A stretch of DNA of 40,029 nt, from assembly GCA_036336715.1 (NCBI GenBank), contig JAYZFP010000045.1, forward strand, positions 1 through 40,029, given 5' to 3'. Of the stretch, positions 8,760 through 18,411 are shown one piece after another. How positions within the stretch are numbered: the stretch's first letter is position 1; each line of letters opens with the position of its first letter. A program made the position numbers and the translations under genes. The stretch comes from JABAAE01 sp036336715. GTDB lineage: Bacteria; Planctomycetota; Planctomycetia; Pirellulales; Pirellulaceae. The notes under the pieces were generated by a model that saw nothing but the letters and a program-made list of their open reading frames with translations, was not told the origin of the DNA and searched no databases.

Positions 8760-10169
8760 CTACACCAGTTCCTGGATCGGCTGGCCCTTGTCCAGCAGGT
8801 ACTGTGGACGTCCCGTCGGATCATCGACGGTGGTGCTCGAAGCGTGGATGCCGAGATTGTGATAGAGGGTGGCCAGGACATCCTGGTAATGCAGCGGCCG
8901 CTGCGTGGCTGTTCCGGCCGTACGGTCCGTTGCTCCAATGACCTGCCCCGCACGGATTCCCCCGCCCGCGAGGATGGCAGGAGCAACCCGTGGCCAGTGA
9001 TCCCGTCCGGCCTTGGCATTGATTTTCGGAGTCCGCCCGAATTCTCCCCAGGCGACAATCGAGACATCGTCCAGCATTCCCCTTTCCTCAAGGTCACTGA
9101 CCAGTGCGCAAAGGCCATGGTCCAGGATGGGCAACATGTGTCGCATGCGGCTGAAATTTGCAGAATGGGTGTCGAAGTCGCTGAAGGATACGCTGACGCA
9201 GCGTACGCCGGCCTCGATCAGACGCCGGGCCAGGAGGAATTTTCTCATCGAAAAATGGTCCTCGGAAGTCGAGGATTTTCTTGTCCGGGTGACAGCCGGT
9301 GTGTAGCGTGCCAGCGTTTTGGGGTCTTCTTTCTCGAGGTCCATGGCGGCTGCAAACTTGCCGGAAAGCAGGATTCCGGCAGCCTGCTGGTTGAATGTGT
9401 CGAGTGCATCCATCATTCCGCTTCCGTCGATTTCGCGACGCAGTTGATCCAGTCCGCCCAAAAGGCGGGAACGGTTGGAAAGGCGATCGGCGCTGATCGA
9501 CGCGTTGAGGGAAAGACTGGTTGTGTGGTTGGCTCCCTGGGCCGCCAGTTCCTTTTTCATTCCTTCTTCCAGTGGCCGTTTGAACCAGCGGGAAATGTCC
9601 GGGCGAAAGGGCTTGAATGCCGGGCCGAGGAATCCCGGACGAGCACTGTGACGAACCAGGGGGCGTCCCTGCATCAGGTCGACAAAGGAAGGGGCCACGT
9701 CATCCGGCCGCCCCAGCAGTTTTGAGATGATCGAGCCCATCGCTGGACGACCGCCAATGGACTGCAGGTTGCTCATTGGGAATCCGGTCTGGCACTGAAA
9801 AGCATCGTGCCGACCCTCGGCGCCTACCAGGGATCTTAAAAAAGCGAAACGGTCTGCCATGGCCGCCATCTGTGGCATCAATTCACAGATCTGAAAATCG
9901 GGCAGGCGAGTGGAGATGGGGGAAAATTCTCCGCGAATTTCTGCCGGAGCATTCGGCTTGAGGTCGATGGTGTCCATTTGCGGGGGCCCACCATCGAGGT
10001 GAATGTGGATCACCGCTTTCTGTGAATTCCTGATACCCGCCGAGGCTTCGACTCTTTTCAGGTCAGCCAGGGTCATTCCGCCAATGGCCAGGGCACCCGC
10101 CGCGACGAAATCACGCCTGGTGACGCCGTCGCAGTGTTTGTGTTTGCCGCCAAAAATCGTGAACATCAT
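8760..10169 (-). CDS. DUF1501 domain-containing protein, Tat-exported
   Basis: 469-residue DUF1501 protein, the usual length. The N-terminus has a twin-arginine signal TRRDFVAAGALAIGG (about 18-32), so it should be exported folded. Family features visible are HIHLDGGPPQMDTIDLKP, GRHDAFQCQTGFPMSN, VSFSDFDTHSANFSRMRHML and WGEFGRTPKINAKAGRDHW. These His/Asp residues resemble alkaline-phosphatase/sulfatase-fold metal sites, but the biochemical role of DUF1501 is not established. The start at 10169 has a GGAG Shine-Dalgarno four bases upstream. In planctomycetes DUF1501 genes usually sit beside a DUF1549/DUF1553 cytochrome gene; that partner is absent and a VCBS protein lies upstream instead (181 bp away). 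Confidence 0.93.
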   Translation of the reverse strand: MMFTIFGGKHKHCDGVTRRDFVAAGALAIGGMTLADLKRVEASAGIRNSQKAVIHIHLDGGPPQMDTIDLKPNAPAEIRGEFSPISTRLPDFQICELMPQMAAMADRFAFLRSLVGAEGRHDAFQCQTGFPMSNLQSIGGRPAMGSIISKLLGRPDDVAPSFVDLMQGRPLVRHSARPGFLGPAFKPFRPDISRWFKRPLEEGMKKELAAQGANHTTSLSLNASISADRLSNRSRLLGGLDQLRREIDGSGMMDALDTFNQQAAGILLSGKFAAAMDLEKEDPKTLARYTPAVTRTRKSSTSEDHFSMRKFLLARRLIEAGVRCVSVSFSDFDTHSANFSRMRHMLPILDHGLCALVSDLEERGMLDDVSIVAWGEFGRTPKINAKAGRDHWPRVAPAILAGGGIRAGQVIGATDRTAGTATQRPLHYQDVLATLYHNLGIHASSTTVDDPTGRPQYLLDKGQPIQELV

Positions 10170-10350
10170 GAAGCTCCAGAAGAACGAGGCCTGGTCGCCG
10201 ATTGCCCCGCGAATCTCCCAATATTCTATCCTCCGTGCAATATGAATTCAGCCGCCCGTTTCCACGTCGTCTGCCTGAAAGACACGGAGCCCTTTTTTAC
10301 CGGGGATCACAGCGTTTCACCCAATGTGGGAACTGCCGGTTGGCAGACCA

Positions 10351-11586
10351 TTATTGATTGCCAGTTGGCTGTTTTTTGGCAATTCGCCCCTGGTTCCAGA
10401 GGATATGGGTTCCGCTTTTTCCGGGAACGATCACATCCTTCCAGCCGTTTCCATCAAGATCGTGAACCCTTATCTGAAGCCCGGTGCCGGGCCCTTTTCC
10501 CGCCGGGGCTTTCGAGATGAGGGTTTTTTTCCAAATGCTGGTTTCCCGGTTCCAGTCGTAATACTGCAGGGTGATTTCATCTTCGGCTCCAGCATCCCTG
10601 CCGGAATGAGCGTAATAACGTTTGCCGGTAATCAGTTCCTGTTGCCCGTCATTGTCAATGTCGTCCCAGGCCAGGGTGTGGCCCTGGGAGAATTTTTTAT
10701 CGATCAGATGTTGCCGCCAGAGGGTGATTCCCCCTTCCCGCGGTTTCAATTGCTCGTGCCAGTACAGGCCGTAGTTGTGACCATCTCCCCAGATGATGTC
10801 GTTTCTGCCGTCCCCGTTCAGGTCGACGACCAGGATGGGACAGCTTGCATGGGGAAGATCAAAATCGTGGTGATAACTCCACCGATTGTTGAACGGCCCG
10901 GACCTCGGTTGTCGGTACCAACCACCCTGGAAAACGATGTCCTGGCGCCCGTCACCGTCAATGTCTCCAAAACCCATGCCGTGTCCGTTGCCCGTCGGTG
11001 AGATGAAATGTTTGCTTGCGGAGACCCGACCATCGTCTTCCCTTTTCAGGCGAATGACCTGGGCCGGGTTTTTTGCATTCCATGAGTTTTCGATAAACTC
11101 GGGCATTCCGTCTTCGTCGAGGTCATGCAAAAAAGTGGCCTCGTTTTGACCGGTTCCAGTATCGATCAGGCGATGTTCTTTCCAGGATTCCCGGTCGTAT
11201 TTCCCGGGTCCCGGATTTTCATACCAGGAAACAAGTGACTCCTTGAAAGTGCCTGCCAGAACGTCCAGGTCCCCGTCCCCGTCCATGTCAAACAGGTGTT
11301 CCGAGTTGTTGGTCATGTAATCGGCCCCAAACGTTCCCAGTTTCCGCAGGGGGCGTTGACGGAAATCAGGGGCCTGGTACCAGTGCTCCCCTGCGGTGAT
11401 GTCCGGTTTTCCATCTCCATCCAGGTCACCCACGGCGATCCCTTCATTGTTGTCCAGGTGAAGCTGCTGAACACGCCAGCGAATTGGTGCAGGGCGCTTT
11501 GCTTTTTGGACTGGCTGCAGGGCTGCAAGGGTGCCGGACCAGGAGGCCACCAGGAACAGGCAGAGGGGCAGTTTGATACTGAACAT
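10351..11586 (-). CDS. FG-GAP / VCBS repeat secreted protein
   Basis: Secreted protein of 411 residues with a signal peptide (about 1-22, LCLFLVASWSGTLAA). It has at least seven calcium-binding loops of the DxDxDG type, each followed by a hydrophobic strand: GDLDGDGKPD, FDMDGDGDLD, HDLDEDGMPE, GDIDGDGRQD, VDLNGDGRND, DDIDNDGQQE and HDLDGNGWKD. This is an integrin-like VCBS propeller, probably extracellular or periplasmic and Ca-stabilised. Such proteins act as binding or scaffold modules in planctomycete catabolic clusters; no enzyme motif is visible. It is part of a leftward run: arylsulfatase (201 bp upstream), this gene, DUF1501 (181 bp downstream). Confidence 0.9.
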   Translation of the reverse strand: MFSIKLPLCLFLVASWSGTLAALQPVQKAKRPAPIRWRVQQLHLDNNEGIAVGDLDGDGKPDITAGEHWYQAPDFRQRPLRKLGTFGADYMTNNSEHLFDMDGDGDLDVLAGTFKESLVSWYENPGPGKYDRESWKEHRLIDTGTGQNEATFLHDLDEDGMPEFIENSWNAKNPAQVIRLKREDDGRVSASKHFISPTGNGHGMGFGDIDGDGRQDIVFQGGWYRQPRSGPFNNRWSYHHDFDLPHASCPILVVDLNGDGRNDIIWGDGHNYGLYWHEQLKPREGGITLWRQHLIDKKFSQGHTLAWDDIDNDGQQELITGKRYYAHSGRDAGAEDEITLQYYDWNRETSIWKKTLISKAPAGKGPGTGLQIRVHDLDGNGWKDVIVPGKSGTHILWNQGRIAKKQPTGNQ

Positions 11587-11787
11587 GTAAGTTCTCGGAT
11601 TGGGGATGTTGGAGTGATGAATAGGGGAGGGGTGAATTGTGTAGAGTGCCCCGATGTTGGTGGATGCGCCGTCGGGCTTCCCCGGGGCACCTGGAACGAA
11701 GGCTGGGACGGAAGGCTGCCTTGCCCGGTAGATCCGTTTCGCCTGCCGCGGCGTGCGTCCTTGCGGACGGGGTTCCCGATACGATTT

Positions 11788-13497
11788 TCAGTCTTTCCTG
11801 TTTTTCTTTTTAAGTTCCCGCAAGTGCTGGTACATGTCAAATCTTTCCGGAAAGGAGACGGAGTGGTTGGTTGCCCAGTTCTTCCATTGGGCAACCAGGC
11901 GATCCCGCACTTCCGGCTGCTTTTGGGCCAGGTCATTCAGTTCGGTCCGGTCAGTCGAAAGGTCATAAAGCTCCCAGGGCTTTTGATATTCGCGAACCAG
12001 TTTCCATTTTCCTTCACGTACAGCAGCGTTGCCTTCATGTTCCCAGTACAACGGTTCGGGATGCAGGGGTTGGCGGCTGCCACGCAGAAGCGGCATCAAT
12101 GATTTGCCTCTGCAGGGTGGCAGGTCCGAGGGATACTCTCCAGCGGATACCTCGACGAAAGTCGCCATGATGTCCTGCAGGCTGGCAGCCTGTCGAACAA
12201 AGTCACCACGCCGATCCTGGATGGCCGCCGGCCAGTGGGCGATCAATGGCGTGCAGGCTCCGCCCTCGTGAACAAAGTGTTTGTATTTTCGAAACGGGGT
12301 GTTGCAGGCTCCGGCCCAATGAAGTCCAAGTCGCACGCCGGCGACGGTTTCCAGGGGAGGAGTCTTGATCATCTTTTCATCCCCTTTGCCAAAATTTCCG
12401 CCCTCCTGGCAAGCCCCGTTGTCCGAAAGGAAAAGGATCAGCGTGTTGTCGAGTTCCGCGGTGGAATTCAGGTGCTGGACCAGCTTGCCAATGTTCTGGT
12501 CGATGGAATCGACGCATCCAGCGTAGGCGGCCATGACCTGGGACAGTCGCTTTTGCTGAGTGGCCCCGAGGGAATCCCATTCGGGACCAGGAAACGGTGC
12601 GGGACGTGTTCCCCCGGGAAACAGGCCTATCTGTTCCTGTTTTGCCTGCCGGCGTTTCATCAGGACATTCCAGCCAGAATCATACCGTTCCCGGTATTTC
12701 AGGTAATCCTGCCACTTGGCGTTCAGCGGCCAGTGGGGCGCATTGTAGGCCAGGTAGAGAAAGAACGGCTTTTTCGATGACTGGCGAGCGTCCTGCAGGT
12801 ATTCAATGGCACGGTCGGTGAAAGCGTCGGTTGCGTACCATCCTGCCGGTGTGGTTACAGGCTGGTTCCCCTCATGAATTCCACGGTTTCCTCCCGGTTG
12901 GAAGTAATTGATGGCCCCGCTCAGGCAACCATAAAACCGGTCAAACCCACGTTGCAGAGGCCAGCATTCCTTACGATCGGATCCGAGGTGCCACTTGCCG
13001 GTCATCAGGGTCTGGTAGCCGGCTTCCCGCAGTCGTTCTGCCAGGGTGGTGCAGTTGTCATTCAGGTAACCCTGGTAGGGGCCGGTGAATCCGAGTGGCT
13101 GGTTGGGGGGAGCGGTCATGTGTCCAATGCCCACCTGGTGGGGTTGCAGCCCGGTCAGCAGGCTGGCCCGGGTCGGACAGCATCGGCCCTGATTGTAGAA
13201 CTGGGTGAAACGGAGGCCGTGGCCGGCCAGCCTGTCCAGGTGGGGAGTCTCGATTTCACCACCGAAGCAACCCAGATCGGAATAACCCATGTCGTCCACC
13301 ATGATCAGTACGATGTTCGGTCGATCGGGTGGCCAGGAAGCATCGCGGGGGTTTTCCTTTTTCGCGTGAGCCTGTTGGCAGACCACCAGGATCAGCGGGA
13401 AGAGGAGACAACCTTTCAGAAGTTGCCAATGCCGGGCAGGAAAGACCCACCCTTTGCAATCGGCTTTTTTATCAACGTGTTTCTCTGCGGCAGCCAT
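11788..13497 (-). CDS. Arylsulfatase (type I, AtsA-like), exported
   Basis: 569-residue arylsulfatase. The start at 13497 (MAAAEKHVDK) has an excellent AGGAG Shine-Dalgarno six bases upstream; the frame stays open to 13653 but those residues look non-coding. Signal peptide or membrane anchor about 25-45 (LLKGCLLFPLILVVCQQAHA). IVLIMVDDMGYSDLGCFGG at 62-80 carries the metal-binding Asp pair. The formylglycine motif is C106-C-P-T-R, followed by ASLLTGLQPHQVG. MTGKWHLGSD, APHWPLNAK and FLSDNGACQEGG complete the active site. The GIGHMT and GFDRFYGCLSGAINYF segments are characteristic of arylsulfatases related to Pseudomonas AtsA. It begins 97 bp after the stop of the upstream cytochrome/propeller gene on the same strand. 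Confidence 0.94.
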   Translation of the reverse strand: MAAAEKHVDKKADCKGWVFPARHWQLLKGCLLFPLILVVCQQAHAKKENPRDASWPPDRPNIVLIMVDDMGYSDLGCFGGEIETPHLDRLAGHGLRFTQFYNQGRCCPTRASLLTGLQPHQVGIGHMTAPPNQPLGFTGPYQGYLNDNCTTLAERLREAGYQTLMTGKWHLGSDRKECWPLQRGFDRFYGCLSGAINYFQPGGNRGIHEGNQPVTTPAGWYATDAFTDRAIEYLQDARQSSKKPFFLYLAYNAPHWPLNAKWQDYLKYRERYDSGWNVLMKRRQAKQEQIGLFPGGTRPAPFPGPEWDSLGATQQKRLSQVMAAYAGCVDSIDQNIGKLVQHLNSTAELDNTLILFLSDNGACQEGGNFGKGDEKMIKTPPLETVAGVRLGLHWAGACNTPFRKYKHFVHEGGACTPLIAHWPAAIQDRRGDFVRQAASLQDIMATFVEVSAGEYPSDLPPCRGKSLMPLLRGSRQPLHPEPLYWEHEGNAAVREGKWKLVREYQKPWELYDLSTDRTELNDLAQKQPEVRDRLVAQWKNWATNHSVSFPERFDMYQHLRELKKKNRKD

Positions 13498-13594
13498 GTT
13501 TTTCTCCTGGCGAAGGCTATCGTTTATCTTTTCAACAAAAGGAACGCCTCGCAACAGGGCGTTGCCGTTGCCGGCAGGGCCTTCGTGCGACCGC

Positions 13595-16500
13595 TCAGCG
13601 GGAAGGAACCGAGTTGACAGTTGCATGAATCGTCGTTTCCAGCTTGACTCCATCAGCGGACCGGAGGCGACAGGTCAGAGAAATCGGTGGGGGGACCTTG
13701 ACCCCACCTTTTGAATCCGTTCGTTGTGAGAGATCTTCTTTTTCGATGCCCGGAATTTCAATAAAGACGGTTCGGGCGTCCATCAGCCGAACGTCTCCCA
13801 GGGGGACCGCGGTTGGTTTCTGTTTCGATTGGTCCTCCTCTCGCACCGCGGTGAAAGCGGCTGCCCGAACGGAACCCGGGTCCAGCGGAGAGCCAAAGGT
13901 CAATTGCAGTCCATGGGGAACCACGGTCGCTCCGGTGATGCCCCGAACCGGTTGCCCGGTGTAGCGGATTCGGTAGATGACTCCATCAAAACGGGCAGAG
14001 GAATCCCAGCCTCGATGACAAAGCAGATAAACCTGGTGGTCCGTGGGAGAAACGCGCGAACGCATGCCGCCTGATTTAAGTGGGATGGGAAACTGGACTG
14101 CGAACCCGTTGGGATAGGGTTGGGTGTCCTGGATCAGACAGTAAAAGGCGTTGCAGCGACTGTAGGACGCGTGGATTACCGAGCCGCTCAGCGGCCCCCA
14201 GTCAGTCGGGTGGGACCAGCATTGTCCCCCGCTGGAACTGTCTACCCGGGCGGGCAGTCTGACCAGCATGGGGAGGTTCCGTGCACGATTGTGGCCGTAA
14301 GCAGCTCCTTCCCGGGCGATGGAAAAACCGTTGTAGATGGCTTTGCCACTCGGGTTGTCGGCGACGGTGATCCAGTCCTGGGGGCCCCCGGAACCCATGC
14401 CATTCGGATTCCGCAGATCCGTTCCGACAAACCTGGCGTTTTTTCCGTCGGGGCTCAGTTTGACCACCGCGCCCGTCAGGGGCGATTTGTAGCCGGACTG
14501 GGTAAAGTAGAAATTGCCCTGCCTGTCAGTGTGAAGCTCGTACAGGAACGCATGGTAGCTGGCGCCAATTTCACCTGGCTCCTCGTAAAAGTTTTCATAA
14601 AAATCGGCCTCCCCATCCCCGTTCAAATCATGCAGGCGGGTAATGCGATCGCGGCCCCTGACGTAAACCTGGTTGCCGACCACTTTCAGGCCCAACGGTT
14701 CGTAAAGTCCGGTAGCGTGCCGACTCCAACGAACCGCCTGGGGATTTCCGGGGATGGGAGTGACGATCCAGACGTCGCCGCTGAGCGTGGAGACCGCCAT
14801 CCGACCGTCCGTAAAAAAGTCGAGCGCGGTGGTTCGCATCCAGCTTCCCCAGGGGTTGGCCAGTGGTACTGTCAACTCGTCAAAGGCGTATCCGTCAACG
14901 ACCTTTCCGGGAGCGATGGCGGTCGTCACTGTCTGCGCCCAGCGTCGTGCCCCTCCCCTTGTCAGTCGCTCGAGGTCGGGGGTTTCCGGGGCCCGGTTCC
15001 GTTCCGGGACTCGGTCGCGGCTTAACCCGACGGACACGCTGACGAACTCTTTGGTCGGGCGTATTTCAAGCCAACGACTGCCATCTGGTTGTTCGACAAG
15101 ACGCGTCCACCGCTCCATCCCGTCCATCCGGACGTTGAGGAGTCCCGAGGCAACCCGACAGTAAAGGTTGTCTTTGCCGGGGCCAATTTTGAATGTCCGC
15201 CAGACCGTGTTTCCATCGTCGCTGGCTACCGGCAATTCCAGCACACCCCGGTTACCAACACGGTAGCTGAGGACCACTCGGTTCTCTTCCAGGTAAAGTC
15301 CAAGGTATCGAAGGTGACCCCGTGCCGCCGCTCCAGGCTTGTCAACCGTCCAGCCCAACTGGTCGATGTCCCGGTAATAAGGATCTCCGCCAGGGGTCAG
15401 GCAACGCTCTCCCTTGTAGCTGGTGTGATGAGTCTTTTGGGTGACGGCGGTTTTTCCTTTCCAGAGTCCGCTGACGCTCAGTCGGTGTGCGTCATAGCAG
15501 ATCACGGCACCCCCCGGGAGATCGACCAGGATCGCTTTTTCGGTGACGTCAGGAATGAATGCCGCATTCTTGTCCTTGATCGGCGCGTAGGCGACACCAT
15601 GTTGCATGAAGGGACCGTAAATCATTTTTTTTCCACCCGTTCCATCCAGCATCCCGGGGGCTACCGCGACCCGCTGGGAATTGGCGGCATCCGCTTTGGC
15701 ATCCACAGCCGCCCTTGCAGTCAGACCGGAAAAGTAGGTTTCATCGGGCATGAAATATTGCTGGGGATTTTCCTGCCTGAGGATTTCCTCTCGCAAAAAG
15801 TGAACCAGCTGGTAACGCTGTTTTCCTGTCAGCACACTGTCCCAGCGAAACATCAATCCATTGCCGTAACTGATGGTCTTCCAGAGAGAGTAGGGATCAT
15901 TGCCAAATTTGAATTCGTCACGTGTGAAAATCCTTGCCAGCGGGTTGATGGCCAGTTCGCCACGGATTCCATGACAGGAAGCACAGTGCGTTACGAACAG
16001 CTGGCGGCCGGCCTTGCGATCTCCCTCCTTCAGCGAGCGGATCGTGGCAACGTGGTCGATGGGGTCCAGGGCCAGTTCACGCCGTTCCGCGAGGGGCGGC
16101 AGGAGTTCTTTGGCCCGTGATGGGCCCTGTTCGGCAATTTCACTGCAGTAGGCAACCAGGTCGAGGAACTGTTGTCGATCCTGCAGTTGGTTGGCCAGTC
16201 CGGTGGGCATCAGGGAAATTTTCGAGGTCGCCCGGTGTTCCACCTTTTTTTTTGCTATTTCAATGATCTTGCCTGGTCGGGAGGGGTGGCAAAGGAAAAG
16301 GGCTTCCCCGGTTTCCCGGGTCACCCGTCCGAGATGCAAAACTCCGTCTTCTGTCAAAACCTGGGTGGTGCGATACTCAGGTGCGACCACTTTGGAAGGT
16401 TGGAGAATGGAATCCACCACGTGGTGGTAGGCGTTTTTCCTTTCACCACTTGCCAGTGCAGGTCCCAGGCGGGAGGGGTCACCCTCCGGGGCATGACATT

Positions 16501-16720
16501 GCGTGCAGTTGGATCTTCGCCGGAAAAAAACGACTGCGCCCCGATGTGGGTCACCCTGGTCGCGGGCCGCCTGGGCAAGTGCATCCGTACCTTCAGTAAA
16601 CAGTTGTTGCTGCAGGGTTTCCGGTCGGTTTTCATGCTCCTGGGCAGGGCTGCACGCATTGCCCGGAATGAAGATTCCGATCGCCGCCGGGGTAAGCAGC
16701 AGAAGGATCATGGGATTCAT
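13595..16720 (-). CDS. Large di-haem cytochrome c / propeller protein (DUF6797-like)
   Basis: Secreted protein of 1,041 residues from the ATG at 16720 (MNPMILLLLTPAAIG, signal peptide about 1-23). Two haem c sites: CTQCH at 72-76, in a domain with GPALASGERKNAYHHVVDSI and a PSKVVAPEY segment, which is the same planctomycete haem-domain layout as in the 3848-7072 protein; and CASCH at 246-250. A central region with GPFMQHGVAYAP and VICYDAHRLSVSGLWKG resembles DUF6797, from memory. About 600-960 is a propeller (LDFFTDGRMAVSTLSGDVW, LHDLNGDGEADFYENF). The C-terminus has an Ig-like strand-rich module. Probably a periplasmic sugar-oxidising or electron-transfer protein; activity is inferred. The frame extends to 16861 without a signal peptide. 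It heads the leftward run with the arylsulfatase. Confidence 0.92.
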   Translation of the reverse strand: MNPMILLLLTPAAIGIFIPGNACSPAQEHENRPETLQQQLFTEGTDALAQAARDQGDPHRGAVVFFRRRSNCTQCHAPEGDPSRLGPALASGERKNAYHHVVDSILQPSKVVAPEYRTTQVLTEDGVLHLGRVTRETGEALFLCHPSRPGKIIEIAKKKVEHRATSKISLMPTGLANQLQDRQQFLDLVAYCSEIAEQGPSRAKELLPPLAERRELALDPIDHVATIRSLKEGDRKAGRQLFVTHCASCHGIRGELAINPLARIFTRDEFKFGNDPYSLWKTISYGNGLMFRWDSVLTGKQRYQLVHFLREEILRQENPQQYFMPDETYFSGLTARAAVDAKADAANSQRVAVAPGMLDGTGGKKMIYGPFMQHGVAYAPIKDKNAAFIPDVTEKAILVDLPGGAVICYDAHRLSVSGLWKGKTAVTQKTHHTSYKGERCLTPGGDPYYRDIDQLGWTVDKPGAAARGHLRYLGLYLEENRVVLSYRVGNRGVLELPVASDDGNTVWRTFKIGPGKDNLYCRVASGLLNVRMDGMERWTRLVEQPDGSRWLEIRPTKEFVSVSVGLSRDRVPERNRAPETPDLERLTRGGARRWAQTVTTAIAPGKVVDGYAFDELTVPLANPWGSWMRTTALDFFTDGRMAVSTLSGDVWIVTPIPGNPQAVRWSRHATGLYEPLGLKVVGNQVYVRGRDRITRLHDLNGDGEADFYENFYEEPGEIGASYHAFLYELHTDRQGNFYFTQSGYKSPLTGAVVKLSPDGKNARFVGTDLRNPNGMGSGGPQDWITVADNPSGKAIYNGFSIAREGAAYGHNRARNLPMLVRLPARVDSSSGGQCWSHPTDWGPLSGSVIHASYSRCNAFYCLIQDTQPYPNGFAVQFPIPLKSGGMRSRVSPTDHQVYLLCHRGWDSSARFDGVIYRIRYTGQPVRGITGATVVPHGLQLTFGSPLDPGSVRAAAFTAVREEDQSKQKPTAVPLGDVRLMDARTVFIEIPGIEKEDLSQRTDSKGGVKVPPPISLTCRLRSADGVKLETTIHATVNSVPSR

Positions 16721-17221
16721 CAACCATTTCCTGTCATCGATAAAAAACGTTTGCTGAAGACTGTCGCCTGAATCGTAACTCAATCGATTGCAGTCTGCGA
16801 CAACCCGGGTGACGCCCCACTTCCCTGTCTGCCATGCGAACACGACACGGAAACTGGCCAAATGGGCAGGGGGGAATTCCTGAAATCTGATTGTACGGAA
16901 GTCCGCCCCCTTTTGCGTCGCTGGTTGGATTTCCCGGCAAGTTTGCCCACGGCCCGGTTTTTTTGTTGTTGTTTTCTGTTAAGAAAGAAGGGACCCATCC
17001 GTTTGGGCTGGCTCGAATCGGGACCCGTCAGCAGGCACGGAAAAAGGTCTCCCGTTTCTGCTTTTTTCCGGGAACGAATCGGATGAATCCGGAAGCTGTC
17101 TGATCGGAATGGCTGGACGAACCTTTTGTGGATTTTCAGGTTTCGGCCGGGAGCTGATTGACAGACAGGTTCAAAGGGGCGGGTGAAACCAGTTGAATTT
17201 GTAACACGGACCCCAAAAATC
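16721..17221. other. Divergent intergenic region
   Basis: About 500 bp between the cytochrome/propeller gene (minus) and the AlkB-like gene (plus). Short open frames here look non-coding. It must contain two promoters; I recognise no specific operator or RNA. Confidence 0.45.
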
Positions 17222-18229
17222 ATGTCATCCTCCACAAAGCTGAAAACGGAGCCCTGGCATTGGCACCTGCTTGGTTTGATCAACCCGCTGTTGGTCATTG
17301 GCACGAACCTCGTGGGTGGCGTGTGGGTCGCCAGTGGCGTGATTTACATGCTGGGGATTGGGCCCATTCTGGATCTGCTTCTTGGACGCTCCCGGCATGC
17401 CGGATTGCAGAGACAAACGGGAAAAGCCCTTGAGGGCATGCTCTACCTGCATGCGATCCTGCAGGCTGTCTCGGTAGCAAGCCTGCTTTACCGGGTGTCC
17501 CTGGACGGGGTAGCGTGGACGAGTGGCGTCGCGGCTTTGAGTACCGGTCTCACTTCGGGAGCTGCCGGCATTATCGTCGCGCATGAGCTGTGCCACCGTC
17601 GACGTGGATCCTGGGGTTGGTGGTTGGGGCGTTTCAACCTGTTGACGGTTCTCTATCTGCACTTCACCACCGAACATAATTTTACCCACCACAGGCGGGT
17701 CGCCACCCGGCACGATCCCGCCTCGGCACGCCTGGACGAATCGTACTGGTGGTTTTTGCTGCGTACGGTACCCGGTCAATTTTTGGATGCTTTCCAGGTA
17801 CAGGCCGCCCGGGGGAAAACGGTGCTGAGAAACCCGGTTAGCCAGGGGGTGTTGGTGCAGTTTCTTGTTTTGGTCGTGATCTGGGGCCTGCTTGGATCCT
17901 GGGTCGTGCTCGCTTTTTGCCTGCAGGCCGGATTCGCGATTTTCCTGTTGGAGTACATCAACTACATCCGGCACTATGGCTTGCAAAGGCAGGACGGGGA
18001 AACCCTGAGCGAAAAACATTCGTGGCAGTCGGAGGAACGCTGGTCGAGGTGGACGCTGCTGGAGCTGACCCGACATCCGGCACACCATTTGCGAGCCAGC
18101 GAACCCTTCTGGCGACTGCAACCCAGCGAAACGGCCCCAAGTTTGCCGAGCGGTTATTACGGCTGCTTCTGGATCGCGTTGATTCCCCCGCTCTGGAAAA
18201 GAATCATGAGAAACCGGATCCCGCGTTGA
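17222..18229 (+). CDS. AlkB-family membrane di-iron hydroxylase/desaturase
   Basis: Integral membrane protein of about 335 residues with at least four hydrophobic spans and the histidine boxes of the alkane-1-monooxygenase / fatty-acid desaturase superfamily: HELCH at 121-125, EHNFTHH with first His at 152, NYIRHYGL with His251, and RHPAHH with first His at 285. The order and the HYG box match AlkB better than desaturases. AlkB normally has Glu before that His (NYxEHYG); here it is Arg250. Such enzymes hydroxylate alkyl chains using two irons and electrons from rubredoxin, but no rubredoxin gene is nearby, so substrate and partner are unknown. The start is uncertain: ATG at 222 of this kilobase has no clear Shine-Dalgarno; a GTG at 17183 is the alternative. 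Confidence 0.85.
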   Translation: MSSSTKLKTEPWHWHLLGLINPLLVIGTNLVGGVWVASGVIYMLGIGPILDLLLGRSRHAGLQRQTGKALEGMLYLHAILQAVSVASLLYRVSLDGVAWTSGVAALSTGLTSGAAGIIVAHELCHRRRGSWGWWLGRFNLLTVLYLHFTTEHNFTHHRRVATRHDPASARLDESYWWFLLRTVPGQFLDAFQVQAARGKTVLRNPVSQGVLVQFLVLVVIWGLLGSWVVLAFCLQAGFAIFLLEYINYIRHYGLQRQDGETLSEKHSWQSEERWSRWTLLELTRHPAHHLRASEPFWRLQPSETAPSLPSGYYGCFWIALIPPLWKRIMRNRIPR

Positions 18230-18411
18230 TTTCCCAGCCTGGGCAACCGGTGATGAATCGGTCAGAAAATGGCCATACCGGGATCCTCCTGGGAGGGCGG
18301 CAGCCGGAAATCTCCGCGGTGTCAGGTTGTTTTAATGGAGCATTCCCAAAAGGCTGAAAACTCTCCAGGAGAGAGCGTTTAGCCCGGATCATAACACACC
18401 AAGTGTACCTG

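Noticed and set aside
13180..13190. Tandem Cys in the CCPTR sulfatase motif as unusual
   Set aside because: C-C-P-T-R is a normal variant among AtsA-like arylsulfatases.
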